From NCBI GenBank assembly GCA_947494645.1, contig CANLVO010000002.1, positions 186,001 through 250,000 on the forward strand: DNA of 64,000 nucleotides, written 5' to 3'. Below, piece after piece: positions 1-8,234 of the stretch. Position 1 is the stretch's first letter. Each line of letters starts with the position of its first letter. This stretch comes from an uncultured Litoreibacter sp. Its GTDB lineage: Bacteria > Pseudomonadota > Alphaproteobacteria > Rhodobacterales > Rhodobacteraceae. The position numbers and the translations under genes are program-made. The notes beneath the pieces were generated by a model, which made no database searches, was not told where the DNA came from, and saw nothing but the letters and a program-made list of their open reading frames with translations.

Positions 1-17
1 AGATCGGTAGTGCGCAT
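1..17 (-). CDS. Possible 5' end of a divergent gene (partial)
   Basis: An ATG on the minus strand (complement of 15-17) is preceded by an AAGGAA ribosome-binding-like sequence and opens a frame reading MRTTD that runs off the window. Divergent regulators of the Lrp/AsnC type are common beside arginase/ornithine cyclodeaminase genes, but five codons cannot identify the product. This is inference from the ribosome binding site and the layout only. Confidence 0.25.
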
Positions 18-140
18 GCGGTTCCTTACATTTTGACGGAAATCATTAGCATTTCGCCAAATCTAGCAAGCTTTTTGATCACTTTGAACCCTGCTCAACC
101 GCACATTCTGGCGATATTTTGGGGTTAAAGGAGATCCGAT

Positions 141-1073
141 ATGTCACATCAATCCTGCATTCTTGTCGGCGCACCGGTCCAGTCTGGTGCAAGCCAGCCG
201 GGCTGTCTTATGGGGCCTGACGCGTTTCGCACTGCTGGTCTGGCCGAGACGCTGGAAGACCTGGGCCACAGCGTCCGCGATGCGGGCAATGTCGAGCTGC
301 CGGACCTCACCCAAATCACCCACCCGAACGCAGCGGTCCATGATCTGGCCGAAACGGTCAGTTGGGCGGAGGCCCTGCGCGACGCCGCTGAGAAGGCCGC
401 GCAAACCTGCGACCTGCCGATTTTTCTGGGCGGCGATCATAGCCTGTCCATCGGGACCGTGCCGGGCGTGGCGCAGCACAGTGCCGCTGCCGGGCGGCCG
501 CAATTTGTGCTTTGGCTTGATGCCCATCCCGATATCCATTCGCTCGACAGCACCGAAAGCGGCAATCTGCACGGCACGCCGGTGGCTTACTTTACCGGGC
601 AGTCGGGGTTTGATGGGGTCTACCCCAAACTAAACGCGACGGTTTCGCCCGAAAATGTCTGCATGCTGGGCATCAGGTCGGTTGATCCGGCGGAGCGGGA
701 TGCCTTGGCGCGAACGGGCGTTGACGTGCATGATATGCGGGCGATTGACGAGCATGGCATCCGCGCACCGCTGCGCGCCTTTCTGGAGCGGGTCAAGGCG
801 GCGGAAGGGGCGTTGCATGTCTCCCTTGATGTGGATTTTCTGGACCCTGACATCGCGCCTGCCGTTGGCACCACGGTGCCGGGCGGGGCGACATTTCGGG
901 AGGCGCATCTGGTGATGGAGATGCTGTGCGACAGCGGGCTCGTGACCTCCCTTGATCTGGTTGAGCTGAACCCGTTTCTCGATGAGCGCGGGCGGACCGC
1001 GAAGCTGATGGTCGACCTGTGCGCCAGCCTGATGGGGCGCACGGTTCTTGATCGCAAAACACGGAGTTACTGA
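141..1073 (+). CDS. rocF: Arginase
   Basis: Ureohydrolase-family arginase of 310 residues, the usual length, which hydrolyses L-arginine to L-ornithine and urea in the cytoplasm. The binuclear manganese site is visible: GGDHS with His100, DAHPDIH with Asp127, His129 and Asp131, and SLDVDFLDP near residue 230. VELNPFLD supplies the conserved glutamate near the C-terminus. The start is supported by an AAAGGAG ribosome binding site just upstream. The stop overlaps the start of the ornithine cyclodeaminase gene (TGATG), so the two are probably translationally coupled and form an arginine to proline route. The related agmatinase family shares these motifs, but the neighbouring ornithine enzyme favours arginase. 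Confidence 0.92.
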   Translation: MSHQSCILVGAPVQSGASQPGCLMGPDAFRTAGLAETLEDLGHSVRDAGNVELPDLTQITHPNAAVHDLAETVSWAEALRDAAEKAAQTCDLPIFLGGDHSLSIGTVPGVAQHSAAAGRPQFVLWLDAHPDIHSLDSTESGNLHGTPVAYFTGQSGFDGVYPKLNATVSPENVCMLGIRSVDPAERDALARTGVDVHDMRAIDEHGIRAPLRAFLERVKAAEGALHVSLDVDFLDPDIAPAVGTTVPGGATFREAHLVMEMLCDSGLVTSLDLVELNPFLDERGRTAKLMVDLCASLMGRTVLDRKTRSY

Positions 1074-2122
1074 TGACCACACTCGCCCCCTCAAAGCTCG
1101 CGATGGTCCCTTTTGTCAGCGTCGAGCACATGATGAAGATCGTGAACACCATCGGCCCGGCCAAGATGATCGCGGAGATCGCCGCCTATATTGAGGCCGA
1201 CTTCCTGCGCTGGGAACAGTTCGACAAGACCCCGCGCGTGGCCGCGCATTCGGATGAAGGAGTGATCGAGCTGATGCCCACCTCGGACGGGGAGACCTAT
1301 GGCTTCAAATACGTCAACGGCCACCCCGCCAATATGGCGCGAGGGTTTCAGACCGTGACAGCTTTTGGCGTGCTGGCGCGGGTGGATAATGGCTACCCGG
1401 TGTTGTTGTCCGAGATGACGGTGCTGACAGCGCTGCGCACGGCGGCAACCTCGGCTGTGGCGGCGAAATATCTGGCCCCAAAAGGCGCGACAACCATGGC
1501 GATGATCGGCAACGGGGCGCAGTGCGAGTTTCAGGCGCTGGCCTTCCAAGAGGTGATCGGCATCGACACGGTCAGACTTTACGACATCGACCCGGACGCC
1601 ACCGCGAAGGCCGCGCGTAATCTGGAAAGCACCGGGTTGCAGATCGTGACCTGTGGCTCAGCGCAGGAGGCCGTGACCGGGGCTGAGATCATCACCACCT
1701 GCACCGCCGACAAACAATATGCCACGATCCTGACCGACAATATGGTTGGCGCGGGGCAGCATATCAACGCCATTGGCGGCGACTGCCCCGGCAAGACGGA
1801 GCTGCACCGCGATATCCTGCTGCGCTCCGACATTTTCGTGGAATACCCGCCGCAGACCCGGATCGAGGGGGAAATCCAGCAGCTCGACGACGACCACCCG
1901 GTGACCGAGCTGTGGAAGGTGATAGCGGGCAAGGCGGAAGGGCGACGCGATGCATCCCAGATTACGCTTTTTGACAGTGTGGGCTTCGCGACGGAGGATT
2001 TCTCCGCCCTGCGCTATGTGCGCGATCAGTTGGAGGACACGGGGCATTTCACCCTGCTCGACATGCTGGCAGACCCCGATGATCCGCGCGATCTGTTCGG
2101 GATGGTGAAACGCGCCAGCTAA
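1073..2122 (+). CDS. ocd: Ornithine cyclodeaminase
   Basis: Ornithine cyclodeaminase of the mu-crystallin family, 349 residues. It converts L-ornithine to L-proline and ammonia using bound NAD. The FKYVNGHPAN segment (about residues 78-87) carries the substrate-binding lysine, and the Rossmann nucleotide-binding loop is visible at MIGNGAQ (about 144-150). The start codon overlaps the arginase stop, so the enzyme is made together with the one that supplies its substrate. Together they let the cell use arginine as nitrogen and carbon source. Mu-crystallin family members can also be imine reductases or alanine dehydrogenases; the arginase partner makes ornithine the most likely substrate. Its end overlaps the convergent binding-protein gene by four bases. 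Confidence 0.9.
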   Translation: MTTLAPSKLAMVPFVSVEHMMKIVNTIGPAKMIAEIAAYIEADFLRWEQFDKTPRVAAHSDEGVIELMPTSDGETYGFKYVNGHPANMARGFQTVTAFGVLARVDNGYPVLLSEMTVLTALRTAATSAVAAKYLAPKGATTMAMIGNGAQCEFQALAFQEVIGIDTVRLYDIDPDATAKAARNLESTGLQIVTCGSAQEAVTGAEIITTCTADKQYATILTDNMVGAGQHINAIGGDCPGKTELHRDILLRSDIFVEYPPQTRIEGEIQQLDDDHPVTELWKVIAGKAEGRRDASQITLFDSVGFATEDFSALRYVRDQLEDTGHFTLLDMLADPDDPRDLFGMVKRAS

Positions 2123-3147
2123 CGCTGCTCCATCGAGCTGGTCCAGCTGCGCAGAAACGTCTCGCGACGCATTTTGTCAAGGAAGACCAAGAGGCCGGGG
2201 CCAAGCCTGATCGGGCGGCGCTCCGGTGCCTCATCGGGGCGTAGCTTTTCGACGGGGGGCAGGCCTGTTTGGGCGGCCAGATCAGGGCGCGTGCTGAGGC
2301 CAGCCAGAAAGTCGATCATCGCGCCGCTTTCCGTCACAGAGCGGGCGGTGACCGGGATCACGGCAGAGCGCAGCATGACCGAAACGTAATCATCCATCTC
2401 GACGATCTCGATGCCGGGATTGTCGGCCAATTGGGACTGCGCGTAACTGCCCAGCACATTATAGGCGACGGCCAGCGTGCCATCGGCCACGTCCCGGATC
2501 ATCTGGCCGGAGCAGCAGTACAGCCGGGCGTTCAGGCGACCCATCACCTCGGTCAGCTGCCAGAAGTTCTCGGAGTTGCGGCTGTCTTGGGTGGCGAACA
2601 GATACCCCGCGCCGGAGACCCGCACGTCATAGGTGCCGACCTTGCCGTCGAATGTCTCAGGCCGGGTGCGCAGCAGCTCTATCAACGCGCTGCGGCTGTG
2701 GGGGACGGGGGTGTTCTGGAATGCAGCCTTGGAGATTACCAGAACGGTTGGCTCTTGCGTGAAGGCGAAGACCTGATCGTGCCATGTGGCCCAGTCGGGC
2801 AGCCGCTGCGTGGCAGGCGAGCTGTAGCTTTGCGCCAGCCCGTCATTGGCCAGCTTAATCTGCAAGTCCATCGCCGAGGACAGCGCCAGATCATAGGAGA
2901 CGCCCTCTTCATACAGCCCGCGCATGACCTGCGCGCTGCTGGCCACGTCATATTGGACGGCGACGCCGGGGTTCTCTGACTGGAACGCCAGAATGATCGG
3001 CTCGAACACCTCCACATCGGCGGTAGACAGAATGCGCAGCTCGGAGCTCGCGGCCTCTGCCGGGTAGTTGCGGCTTTCTTCCAGCTCGAGCGCGTTCGCG
3101 TTGACGGCCAGTAAGCTCAGGAAAGCGGCAAAACCAAAGTGACGCAT
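2119..3147 (-). CDS. Periplasmic substrate-binding protein encoded with TctDE-like two-component system
   Basis: 342-residue extracellular solute-binding protein of the iron(III)/spermidine-type ABC family, with an N-terminal signal peptide (cleavage probably near residue 19, after NANA). It is the last gene of a three-gene minus-strand operon after the response regulator and sensor kinase, and its start lies 31 bases inside the kinase gene. No ABC permease or ATPase gene is nearby. It therefore more likely works as a periplasmic sensing partner of the kinase than as part of a transporter. That role is inferred from gene order; the ligand is unknown but may be a carboxylate, given the divergent tctCBA genes. 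Confidence 0.8.
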   Translation of the reverse strand: MRHFGFAAFLSLLAVNANALELEESRNYPAEAASSELRILSTADVEVFEPIILAFQSENPGVAVQYDVASSAQVMRGLYEEGVSYDLALSSAMDLQIKLANDGLAQSYSSPATQRLPDWATWHDQVFAFTQEPTVLVISKAAFQNTPVPHSRSALIELLRTRPETFDGKVGTYDVRVSGAGYLFATQDSRNSENFWQLTEVMGRLNARLYCCSGQMIRDVADGTLAVAYNVLGSYAQSQLADNPGIEIVEMDDYVSVMLRSAVIPVTARSVTESGAMIDFLAGLSTRPDLAAQTGLPPVEKLRPDEAPERRPIRLGPGLLVFLDKMRRETFLRSWTSSMEQR

Positions 3148-4490
3148 GCGCCGGGTCCTTCCGTGTTCGAAGTGATTTCCAAAGCGCCGCCATGGGCGCG
3201 AGCGACGTCATCGGCAATGGTCAGGCCAAGGCCTGAGCCCACCACGTCATCAACATTGCTGCCCCGCGAGAATCTTGCCGTCAGCTGCGCCAAATCCGCC
3301 TGCCCGAAGCCGCGGCCTTGGTCGATGAAAGCCATGCGGCACTGTGTGTCGGCCTCCAGGCGCACGGCGATGTCGCTGTCCACCGGCGAATATTTGATCG
3401 CGTTATCGAGCACGTTGCGCACCGCGTTTTGCAACAAGATGGCGTCGCCTTGCACGGTGACAGGCTCGGGCGGCAAATCGAGCGTGACCTGGATGTCTTT
3501 CAGCTCTGCGGTGGGCTGCAGGCGGTCAACCACGTCGCGCAGCAAATCCGCTGCCGAGATGCTTTGCGTCTCCAACTGATCGGAGCGGAACGTCACCATC
3601 GCATGGTCCAGCAATTGCCCGGCGGAGCGCGAGCTTTCGTCAACGGCGCGGATCATCTCGCGCAGGGCCTTCTTGTTGGACGGGTGTTTCATTTGGCGGT
3701 GGATCACCTCGGCCTGCGTGCGCACGGTGGCCAAAGGGGTACGGACCCGGTGCGCGGCCTCGGTGATCAAGTCTTCGGAGCGGGTCAGCGCTTGGCGCAG
3801 CCGTCCCATGAAACCGTTGAGCCCGCCGACCAACGGCACCAGCTCCGTTGGGGTCGCGGCGGTCACAGGTCGCAGGTCGTTGGGGCCGCGCCGCGCCACG
3901 GCTTGGGCCAGATGGTCCAGCGGCTGCATCGCGTTTTGCGCGGCAAAGAAGCTGAGCGCGGTGGCGACAAGGAAAAACACCGTGCCGATGGCCACCGCGT
4001 TGGTAGTGATCCGGGAAGAGATCGCGCTGAGGCCCAGCCGGGTCTGGCCCACCACGACCTCTACCTGCCGGGGCTGATCCTGCACGCTGAGCATCCTGGT
4101 CACGCGCACCGCGCGGAGATCTTCGCCGCGATACTCGAACGTGCCAAAGGCGGGTCCTCTGCGTCCTTGCGGCAGTGTCAGGTCGTCATAACCGGTCAGC
4201 GTCTCCCCATCGACCAACACGCGGTAAAACACGCGGTCCTCGCTAACGGTGCTGAGCATGGTGATCGCGGAATAGGGCAGTTCCAGCCGCACCTCGCCGC
4301 TGTCGGAATAGACGGCCTCGGCAATGGAGGTGGCTGAGGCCGCGAGGATGTTGTCTTGGGTATCGGTCGCAGCCCCTTCGGCGACCACACGGATTGCCAG
4401 AAAGAAGGCCACAGACAAAAGCGCGGCGATCAGGCCAAGCTGCACCACGAGGCGGCGGCGGATTGAGCCTGTGGGGTTGCGCAGCTTCAC
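3117..4490 (-). CDS. tctE: TctE-like sensor histidine kinase
   Basis: 457-residue membrane histidine kinase with two transmembrane segments (about 16-36 and 164-184) around a periplasmic sensor domain of some 125 residues. Then come a HAMP-like linker, the phospho-acceptor H-box EAAHRVRTP (His247), an N-box (NAVRNVLDNAIKYS) and G-boxes (DQGRGFG and GSGLGLTI). The architecture and sequence match the TctE/QseC group that controls tricarboxylate transport genes. Its start overlaps the response-regulator stop by four bases and its end overlaps the binding-protein gene, so all three are co-translated. It presumably senses the carboxylate imported by the divergent tctCBA system. All catalytic motifs are intact. 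Confidence 0.88.
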   Translation of the reverse strand: MKLRNPTGSIRRRLVVQLGLIAALLSVAFFLAIRVVAEGAATDTQDNILAASATSIAEAVYSDSGEVRLELPYSAITMLSTVSEDRVFYRVLVDGETLTGYDDLTLPQGRRGPAFGTFEYRGEDLRAVRVTRMLSVQDQPRQVEVVVGQTRLGLSAISSRITTNAVAIGTVFFLVATALSFFAAQNAMQPLDHLAQAVARRGPNDLRPVTAATPTELVPLVGGLNGFMGRLRQALTRSEDLITEAAHRVRTPLATVRTQAEVIHRQMKHPSNKKALREMIRAVDESSRSAGQLLDHAMVTFRSDQLETQSISAADLLRDVVDRLQPTAELKDIQVTLDLPPEPVTVQGDAILLQNAVRNVLDNAIKYSPVDSDIAVRLEADTQCRMAFIDQGRGFGQADLAQLTARFSRGSNVDDVVGSGLGLTIADDVARAHGGALEITSNTEGPGACVTLVLPLS

Positions 4491-5155
4491 GGCGTCAGCA
4501 CCATGCGGTAGCCCAGCCCGCGCACCGTCTCAATGGCGACGGTAGAGGGTTCCAGCTTCTTGCGCAGACGGCCAACATAGACCTCGATCGCGTTTTCCGA
4601 CACCTCTTCGCTGAACGAAAACAGCCGGTCCATCAGATGGCTTTTTGAAAAAATCTGGCCGGGGGCCGCAAAGAAAACCTCGAGCAAACGCATCTCGCGA
4701 TTGCGCAACTGCTCGGCAGCACCCGCGACAACGAGCACGCCGGTCGTCGAATCAAACACCACGTCGCCGTAGGTCTTGGCGTTGTTTGCGACCCCGCCAA
4801 GGCGGCGCATGACGGCCCGGATCCGGGCTTGAAGCTCGGAAAAGTCGAATGGTTTGGTAATGTAGTCATCCGCCCCAAGGTCGAGCAGACCGACCCGGTC
4901 GGACACCTCTGAGCGGGCCGTCAGCACAATAACAGGCGTCGGGTCGTCCTTGGCGCGGTGGCTGCGCAGGAACTCTCGCCCGTCACCATCGGGCAGCATA
5001 ATATCGAGCAAAATCATATCGTAAGCGACCGTGCGGATGGCAGTCTCTGCGTCAGACAGGCACTCTGCATGGTCGGCCACATGGCCTTCCAGCGCGAAGC
5101 GGTCGCACAGCGCCTTGGCGAGCTTGAGATTATCTTCGACCAGCAGAAACCGCAT
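4487..5155 (-). CDS. tctD: TctD-like OmpR-family response regulator
   Basis: 222-residue OmpR/PhoB-type response regulator. The receiver domain (1-115) has the acidic pocket VED (Glu7/Asp8), the phospho-acceptor Asp51 in LLDIMLPDGDG, and Lys101 in ITKPF. The C-terminal winged helix (about 130-220) carries SENAIEVYVGRLRKKLE and ends in TVRGLGYRM, as usual. It is the first gene of the operon with the sensor kinase and binding protein, and is divergent from tctCBA across a 101-base gap that holds a perfect tandem 11-base repeat. That gap is the probable binding site for this regulator. It presumably activates tctCBA when the kinase detects its ligand. Confidence 0.9.
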   Translation of the reverse strand: MRFLLVEDNLKLAKALCDRFALEGHVADHAECLSDAETAIRTVAYDMILLDIMLPDGDGREFLRSHRAKDDPTPVIVLTARSEVSDRVGLLDLGADDYITKPFDFSELQARIRAVMRRLGGVANNAKTYGDVVFDSTTGVLVVAGAAEQLRNREMRLLEVFFAAPGQIFSKSHLMDRLFSFSEEVSENAIEVYVGRLRKKLEPSTVAIETVRGLGYRMVLTP

Positions 5156-5176
5156 TTTGGCGATGGTCCCTCACGC

Positions 5177-5198
5177 GTGACAGGTTGGTGACAGGTTG
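5177..5198. promoter_or_regulatory. Tandem 11-base repeat, likely TctD operator
   Basis: GTGACAGGTTG occurs twice back to back with no gap, between the divergent tctD and tctC genes. OmpR-family regulators bind as head-to-tail dimers to direct repeats about 11 bases apart, which is the geometry seen here. The repeat is directly visible; the assignment to TctD is inference. Confidence 0.6.
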
Positions 5199-5256
5199 TT
5201 AGCCTCTGATCTTCACATGCGCGGATAAAACCGTGCCTGTCAAATGGGAGGAACCA

Positions 5257-6237
5257 ATGACAAAAACGCTTTTGAAGGCGCTCATGACGAGTGCCGTTGT
5301 TGCCGTGTCGGCAACTGGTGTCACAACAACTGCAGCTTCGGCTGCTGAGTGCATCGCACCTGCGAACCCCGGCGGCGGCTGGGACTTCACTTGCCGTCAG
5401 ATCGGCAAAATTCTCTTCGATATCGGCGCGGTCGAAAAACCTGTGCAGGTCACCAACATGCCCGGCGCCGGTGGCGGTCTGGCCTACAACACCGTCGTGG
5501 CAGAGCGCAGCGATGATCCCGACCTGATCGTAGCGGCCTCTTCGGCGACCACCACACGTCTGGCGCAAAATGCTTATGCTGGCATGACCGCTGACCAAGT
5601 CCGCTTTGTGGGTGCTATCGGTGCCGACCCGGGCGTCATCGCCGTTGCCGCAGATAGCGACATCAAGGATCTGGGCCAGATGGTCGAGATGATCAAAGCC
5701 GACCCCGGCTCTGTTGCCTTTGCAGGTGGCTCGGCTGTTGGCGGGTTTGACCACCTGAAACCGCTAATGATCCTCAAAGAAGGCGGCTTCACCGACATCA
5801 CGTCCGTTAAGTATATCGGTGTGGATGGCGGCGCGGATGCGATTACGCAAACCGTTGGCGGCTTTACCCAAGCGATGACCGGCGACATGTCGGAAGTCGT
5901 GTCCTTCCTGTCCAACGGCGACATCCGCGTGATTGCGGTGTTGACCGACGAGCGGGTGCCGGGCTTTGAAGACATCCCAACCGCCAAGGAGCAAGGCTTC
6001 GACGTGGTCGCGGTGAACTGGCGTGGCCTCTACGTGCCAAAAGGCATCTCCGACGCGCGCTTCGAGGAGTGGGCCGGCAAGCTGCAGCAAGTTGCTGACA
6101 GCGACGCATGGGCTCAGGCCATGAAAGACAACGGCCTGGCGCCGTTTACACGCGTTGGCGGCGACTTCCAGTCCTATGTGGACGGGCTGGTCTCTGACAT
6201 CAACGCCATGTCCAAAGAGCTGGGGGTTCTCCAGTAA
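5257..6237 (+). CDS. tctC: Tripartite tricarboxylate transporter substrate-binding protein TctC
   Basis: 326-residue periplasmic binding protein of the Bug/TctC family, which captures carboxylates and hands them to the TctA/TctB membrane pair. A signal peptide ends near ASAAE (about residue 25). The mature start, ECIAPANPGGGWDFTCRQI, is the typical Bug N-terminus that binds carboxylate through the PGGGWD loop. I choose the ATG at 5257 because GGGAGGAA stands just before it; an upstream in-frame ATG-type start at 5233 would add eight residues before the signal peptide. The stop overlaps the tctB start (TAATG). The gene is probably controlled by the divergent TctDE system. Confidence 0.92.
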   Translation: MTKTLLKALMTSAVVAVSATGVTTTAASAAECIAPANPGGGWDFTCRQIGKILFDIGAVEKPVQVTNMPGAGGGLAYNTVVAERSDDPDLIVAASSATTTRLAQNAYAGMTADQVRFVGAIGADPGVIAVAADSDIKDLGQMVEMIKADPGSVAFAGGSAVGGFDHLKPLMILKEGGFTDITSVKYIGVDGGADAITQTVGGFTQAMTGDMSEVVSFLSNGDIRVIAVLTDERVPGFEDIPTAKEQGFDVVAVNWRGLYVPKGISDARFEEWAGKLQQVADSDAWAQAMKDNGLAPFTRVGGDFQSYVDGLVSDINAMSKELGVLQ

Positions 6238-6725
6238 TGGCATCAGACCGTATATTCGGTCTGATCACTCTGATCACGGCGGTCGCGTATATCGCGGCCG
6301 CCACTCAGATCCAGACCAATTTCTTCTCCGGTGACTACCTGCCCAAGCTGTTCCCAATGCTGATCGGAGCCGTGGCCGCGATCTGTTCTCTTGTTCTGAT
6401 ATTCAAGCCGGACCCTGACCCTGACTGGCCCATGGCGCGCACATGGGGCAACCTGTTGGTCGCCGTTATCGTGCTGGCCGTCTATTCCGTGATGATGACG
6501 CCGCTGGGCTTTATCCTGCCCACCGCCATTGCCGCATCGATCCTCAGCTACCAAATCTCGCCGAACGCCAAGCAGGCCGTTCTGGCAGGCATTGGCCTGT
6601 CCCTTGGGCTGTTCGCGATCTTCAAGTTCGTCCTGATGCTGGGCAACGTTGTCGCCTACCGCATCCCGACGCCCGCAAAACTGTGGGACGCGTTCTCTAT
6701 TCTCATTCCATTCGTGGGGCACTAG
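6237..6725 (+). CDS. tctB: Tripartite tricarboxylate transporter small membrane protein TctB
   Basis: 162-residue protein with four predicted transmembrane segments (about 8-24, 36-55, 72-108 as two, and 112-140), the usual size and shape of TctB. This is the poorly conserved small membrane subunit of TTT carboxylate importers. It lies between tctC and tctA with a one-base overlap and a three-base gap. Identification rests mainly on size, hydrophobicity and its place in the operon, because this subunit has few diagnostic residues. Confidence 0.88.
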   Translation: MASDRIFGLITLITAVAYIAAATQIQTNFFSGDYLPKLFPMLIGAVAAICSLVLIFKPDPDPDWPMARTWGNLLVAVIVLAVYSVMMTPLGFILPTAIAASILSYQISPNAKQAVLAGIGLSLGLFAIFKFVLMLGNVVAYRIPTPAKLWDAFSILIPFVGH

Positions 6726-6728
6726 GCC

Positions 6729-8234
6729 ATGGAAACTCTCGCAAATCTTGCGCTCGGATTCTCCGTCGCGCTGTCGCCCTATACGCTGATGCTGGCCGTC
6801 GTCGGCTGCTTTATTGGCACCATCATCGGCGCGTTGCCGGGTCTCGGCCCGTCAAATGGTGTCGCCATTCTGATCCCAATTTCCTTTGCGCTCGGCCTTG
6901 ATGCCACCGCCGCTTTGGTGCTGATGACCTCGGTCTATTACGGCGCGATGTATGGCGGGCGCATTTCGTCGATCCTGCTGAACATCCCCGGAGACGAGCC
7001 AGCCTTGATGACCACGCTCGACGGCTACCCCATGGCCAAGCGCGGAGAGGCCGGCAACGCTTTGGTCCTGTCAGGCGCGGCCTCTTTCGTCGGCGCGTTT
7101 CTGGCCACCATCGGGCTGATCCTGCTGGCTCCGGTGCTGGCCCGGGTGGCGTTCCTGTTCGGACCGGCCGAGTATTTCGCGCTGTATCTGCTGGCCTTCT
7201 GCACCCTTGGCGGCATGGCCTCCAACAACCAGGCCAAGTCGGCGATTGCCGCGTGCATCGGGTTGGGGATTGCGATGATCGGGGTGGATTCCACCTCGGG
7301 CCTGCCGCGTCTGACAGGGGGCAACCTGCACCTTTATGACGGGGTGGACTTCCTTGTGGCCATCGTCGGGCTATTCGCCATTGCCGAGCTGTTCTTCTTT
7401 ATCGAGAGCCACGGCAAAGGGTCCTCCATCGGGGTGGTGCTCGACAAGGTGAAGATCCCTTGGAAATACATCCGCGAGACCATTCCCACCATGCTGCGCG
7501 CCTCGGGCGTGGGGTTTGTGGCTGGCGTTCTGCCGGGCGCGGGGGCGTCGCTGGGCTCCTTCCTTGCCTACATGACGGAGAAATCCATCGCGGGCGAGAA
7601 AGGCAAGTTCGGCACCGGTGTGCCCAAGGGGGTCGCGGCTCCGGAGGCGGGCAATAACGCGGCAGCTGGCGGGGCTTTGGTTCCGATGCTGACGCTGGGC
7701 GTGCCGGGTTCCGGTACCACTGCCGTGCTGTTGGCGCTGTTGATGACGCTGAATATCACGCCGGGGCCAACGCTGTTTCGCGACAACCCGGATGTGGTCT
7801 GGGGACTGATTGCGTCGCTGCTGATCGCCAACGTGGTCTTGCTGATCATGAACGTACCGATGGTGAAGATCTTCGTCAAAATCCTGTCGGTGCCCGCATG
7901 GATCCTGTTGCCGGGTGTCACCATGGTCTCGACCACCGGCATCTTCGCCCTCACAGGCAGCTATTTCGACCTGCTGATGCTGATCGGCTTCGGCGTCCTT
8001 GGCTACTTCCTGCGCAAGCTGGACGTCCCAACGGTGCCGGTGATCCTCGGCATCCTGCTGGGCGGCAATATGGAGGACGCGCTACGTCGCGCCATGACCC
8101 TATCTGATGGCGATCCCAGCTACTTGTTCTCCAGCCCCATCGCGATTGGGCTCTGGATTGCGGCCATCGCAGGCTTCGTTGCACCGATGTTCCTGCGGGG
8201 CATCCTGAAAAAGCCGCAAGCGGTGAGTGACTGA
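6729..8234 (+). CDS. tctA: Tripartite tricarboxylate transporter large permease TctA
   Basis: 501-residue inner-membrane permease with about eleven hydrophobic segments. It has the TctA signature GALPGLGPSNGVAILIP near residues 37-55 and a second copy-like motif GVLPGAGASLGSFLAY near residue 265, reflecting the internal duplication of the family. It drives import of the carboxylate bound by TctC, using the ion gradient. The stop overlaps the AtuA-family gene start (TGATG), so transporter and putative catabolic genes are one transcript. The substrate cannot be read from sequence: members of this family carry citrate, tartrate, terephthalate and others. Confidence 0.94.
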   Translation: METLANLALGFSVALSPYTLMLAVVGCFIGTIIGALPGLGPSNGVAILIPISFALGLDATAALVLMTSVYYGAMYGGRISSILLNIPGDEPALMTTLDGYPMAKRGEAGNALVLSGAASFVGAFLATIGLILLAPVLARVAFLFGPAEYFALYLLAFCTLGGMASNNQAKSAIAACIGLGIAMIGVDSTSGLPRLTGGNLHLYDGVDFLVAIVGLFAIAELFFFIESHGKGSSIGVVLDKVKIPWKYIRETIPTMLRASGVGFVAGVLPGAGASLGSFLAYMTEKSIAGEKGKFGTGVPKGVAAPEAGNNAAAGGALVPMLTLGVPGSGTTAVLLALLMTLNITPGPTLFRDNPDVVWGLIASLLIANVVLLIMNVPMVKIFVKILSVPAWILLPGVTMVSTTGIFALTGSYFDLLMLIGFGVLGYFLRKLDVPTVPVILGILLGGNMEDALRRAMTLSDGDPSYLFSSPIAIGLWIAAIAGFVAPMFLRGILKKPQAVSD

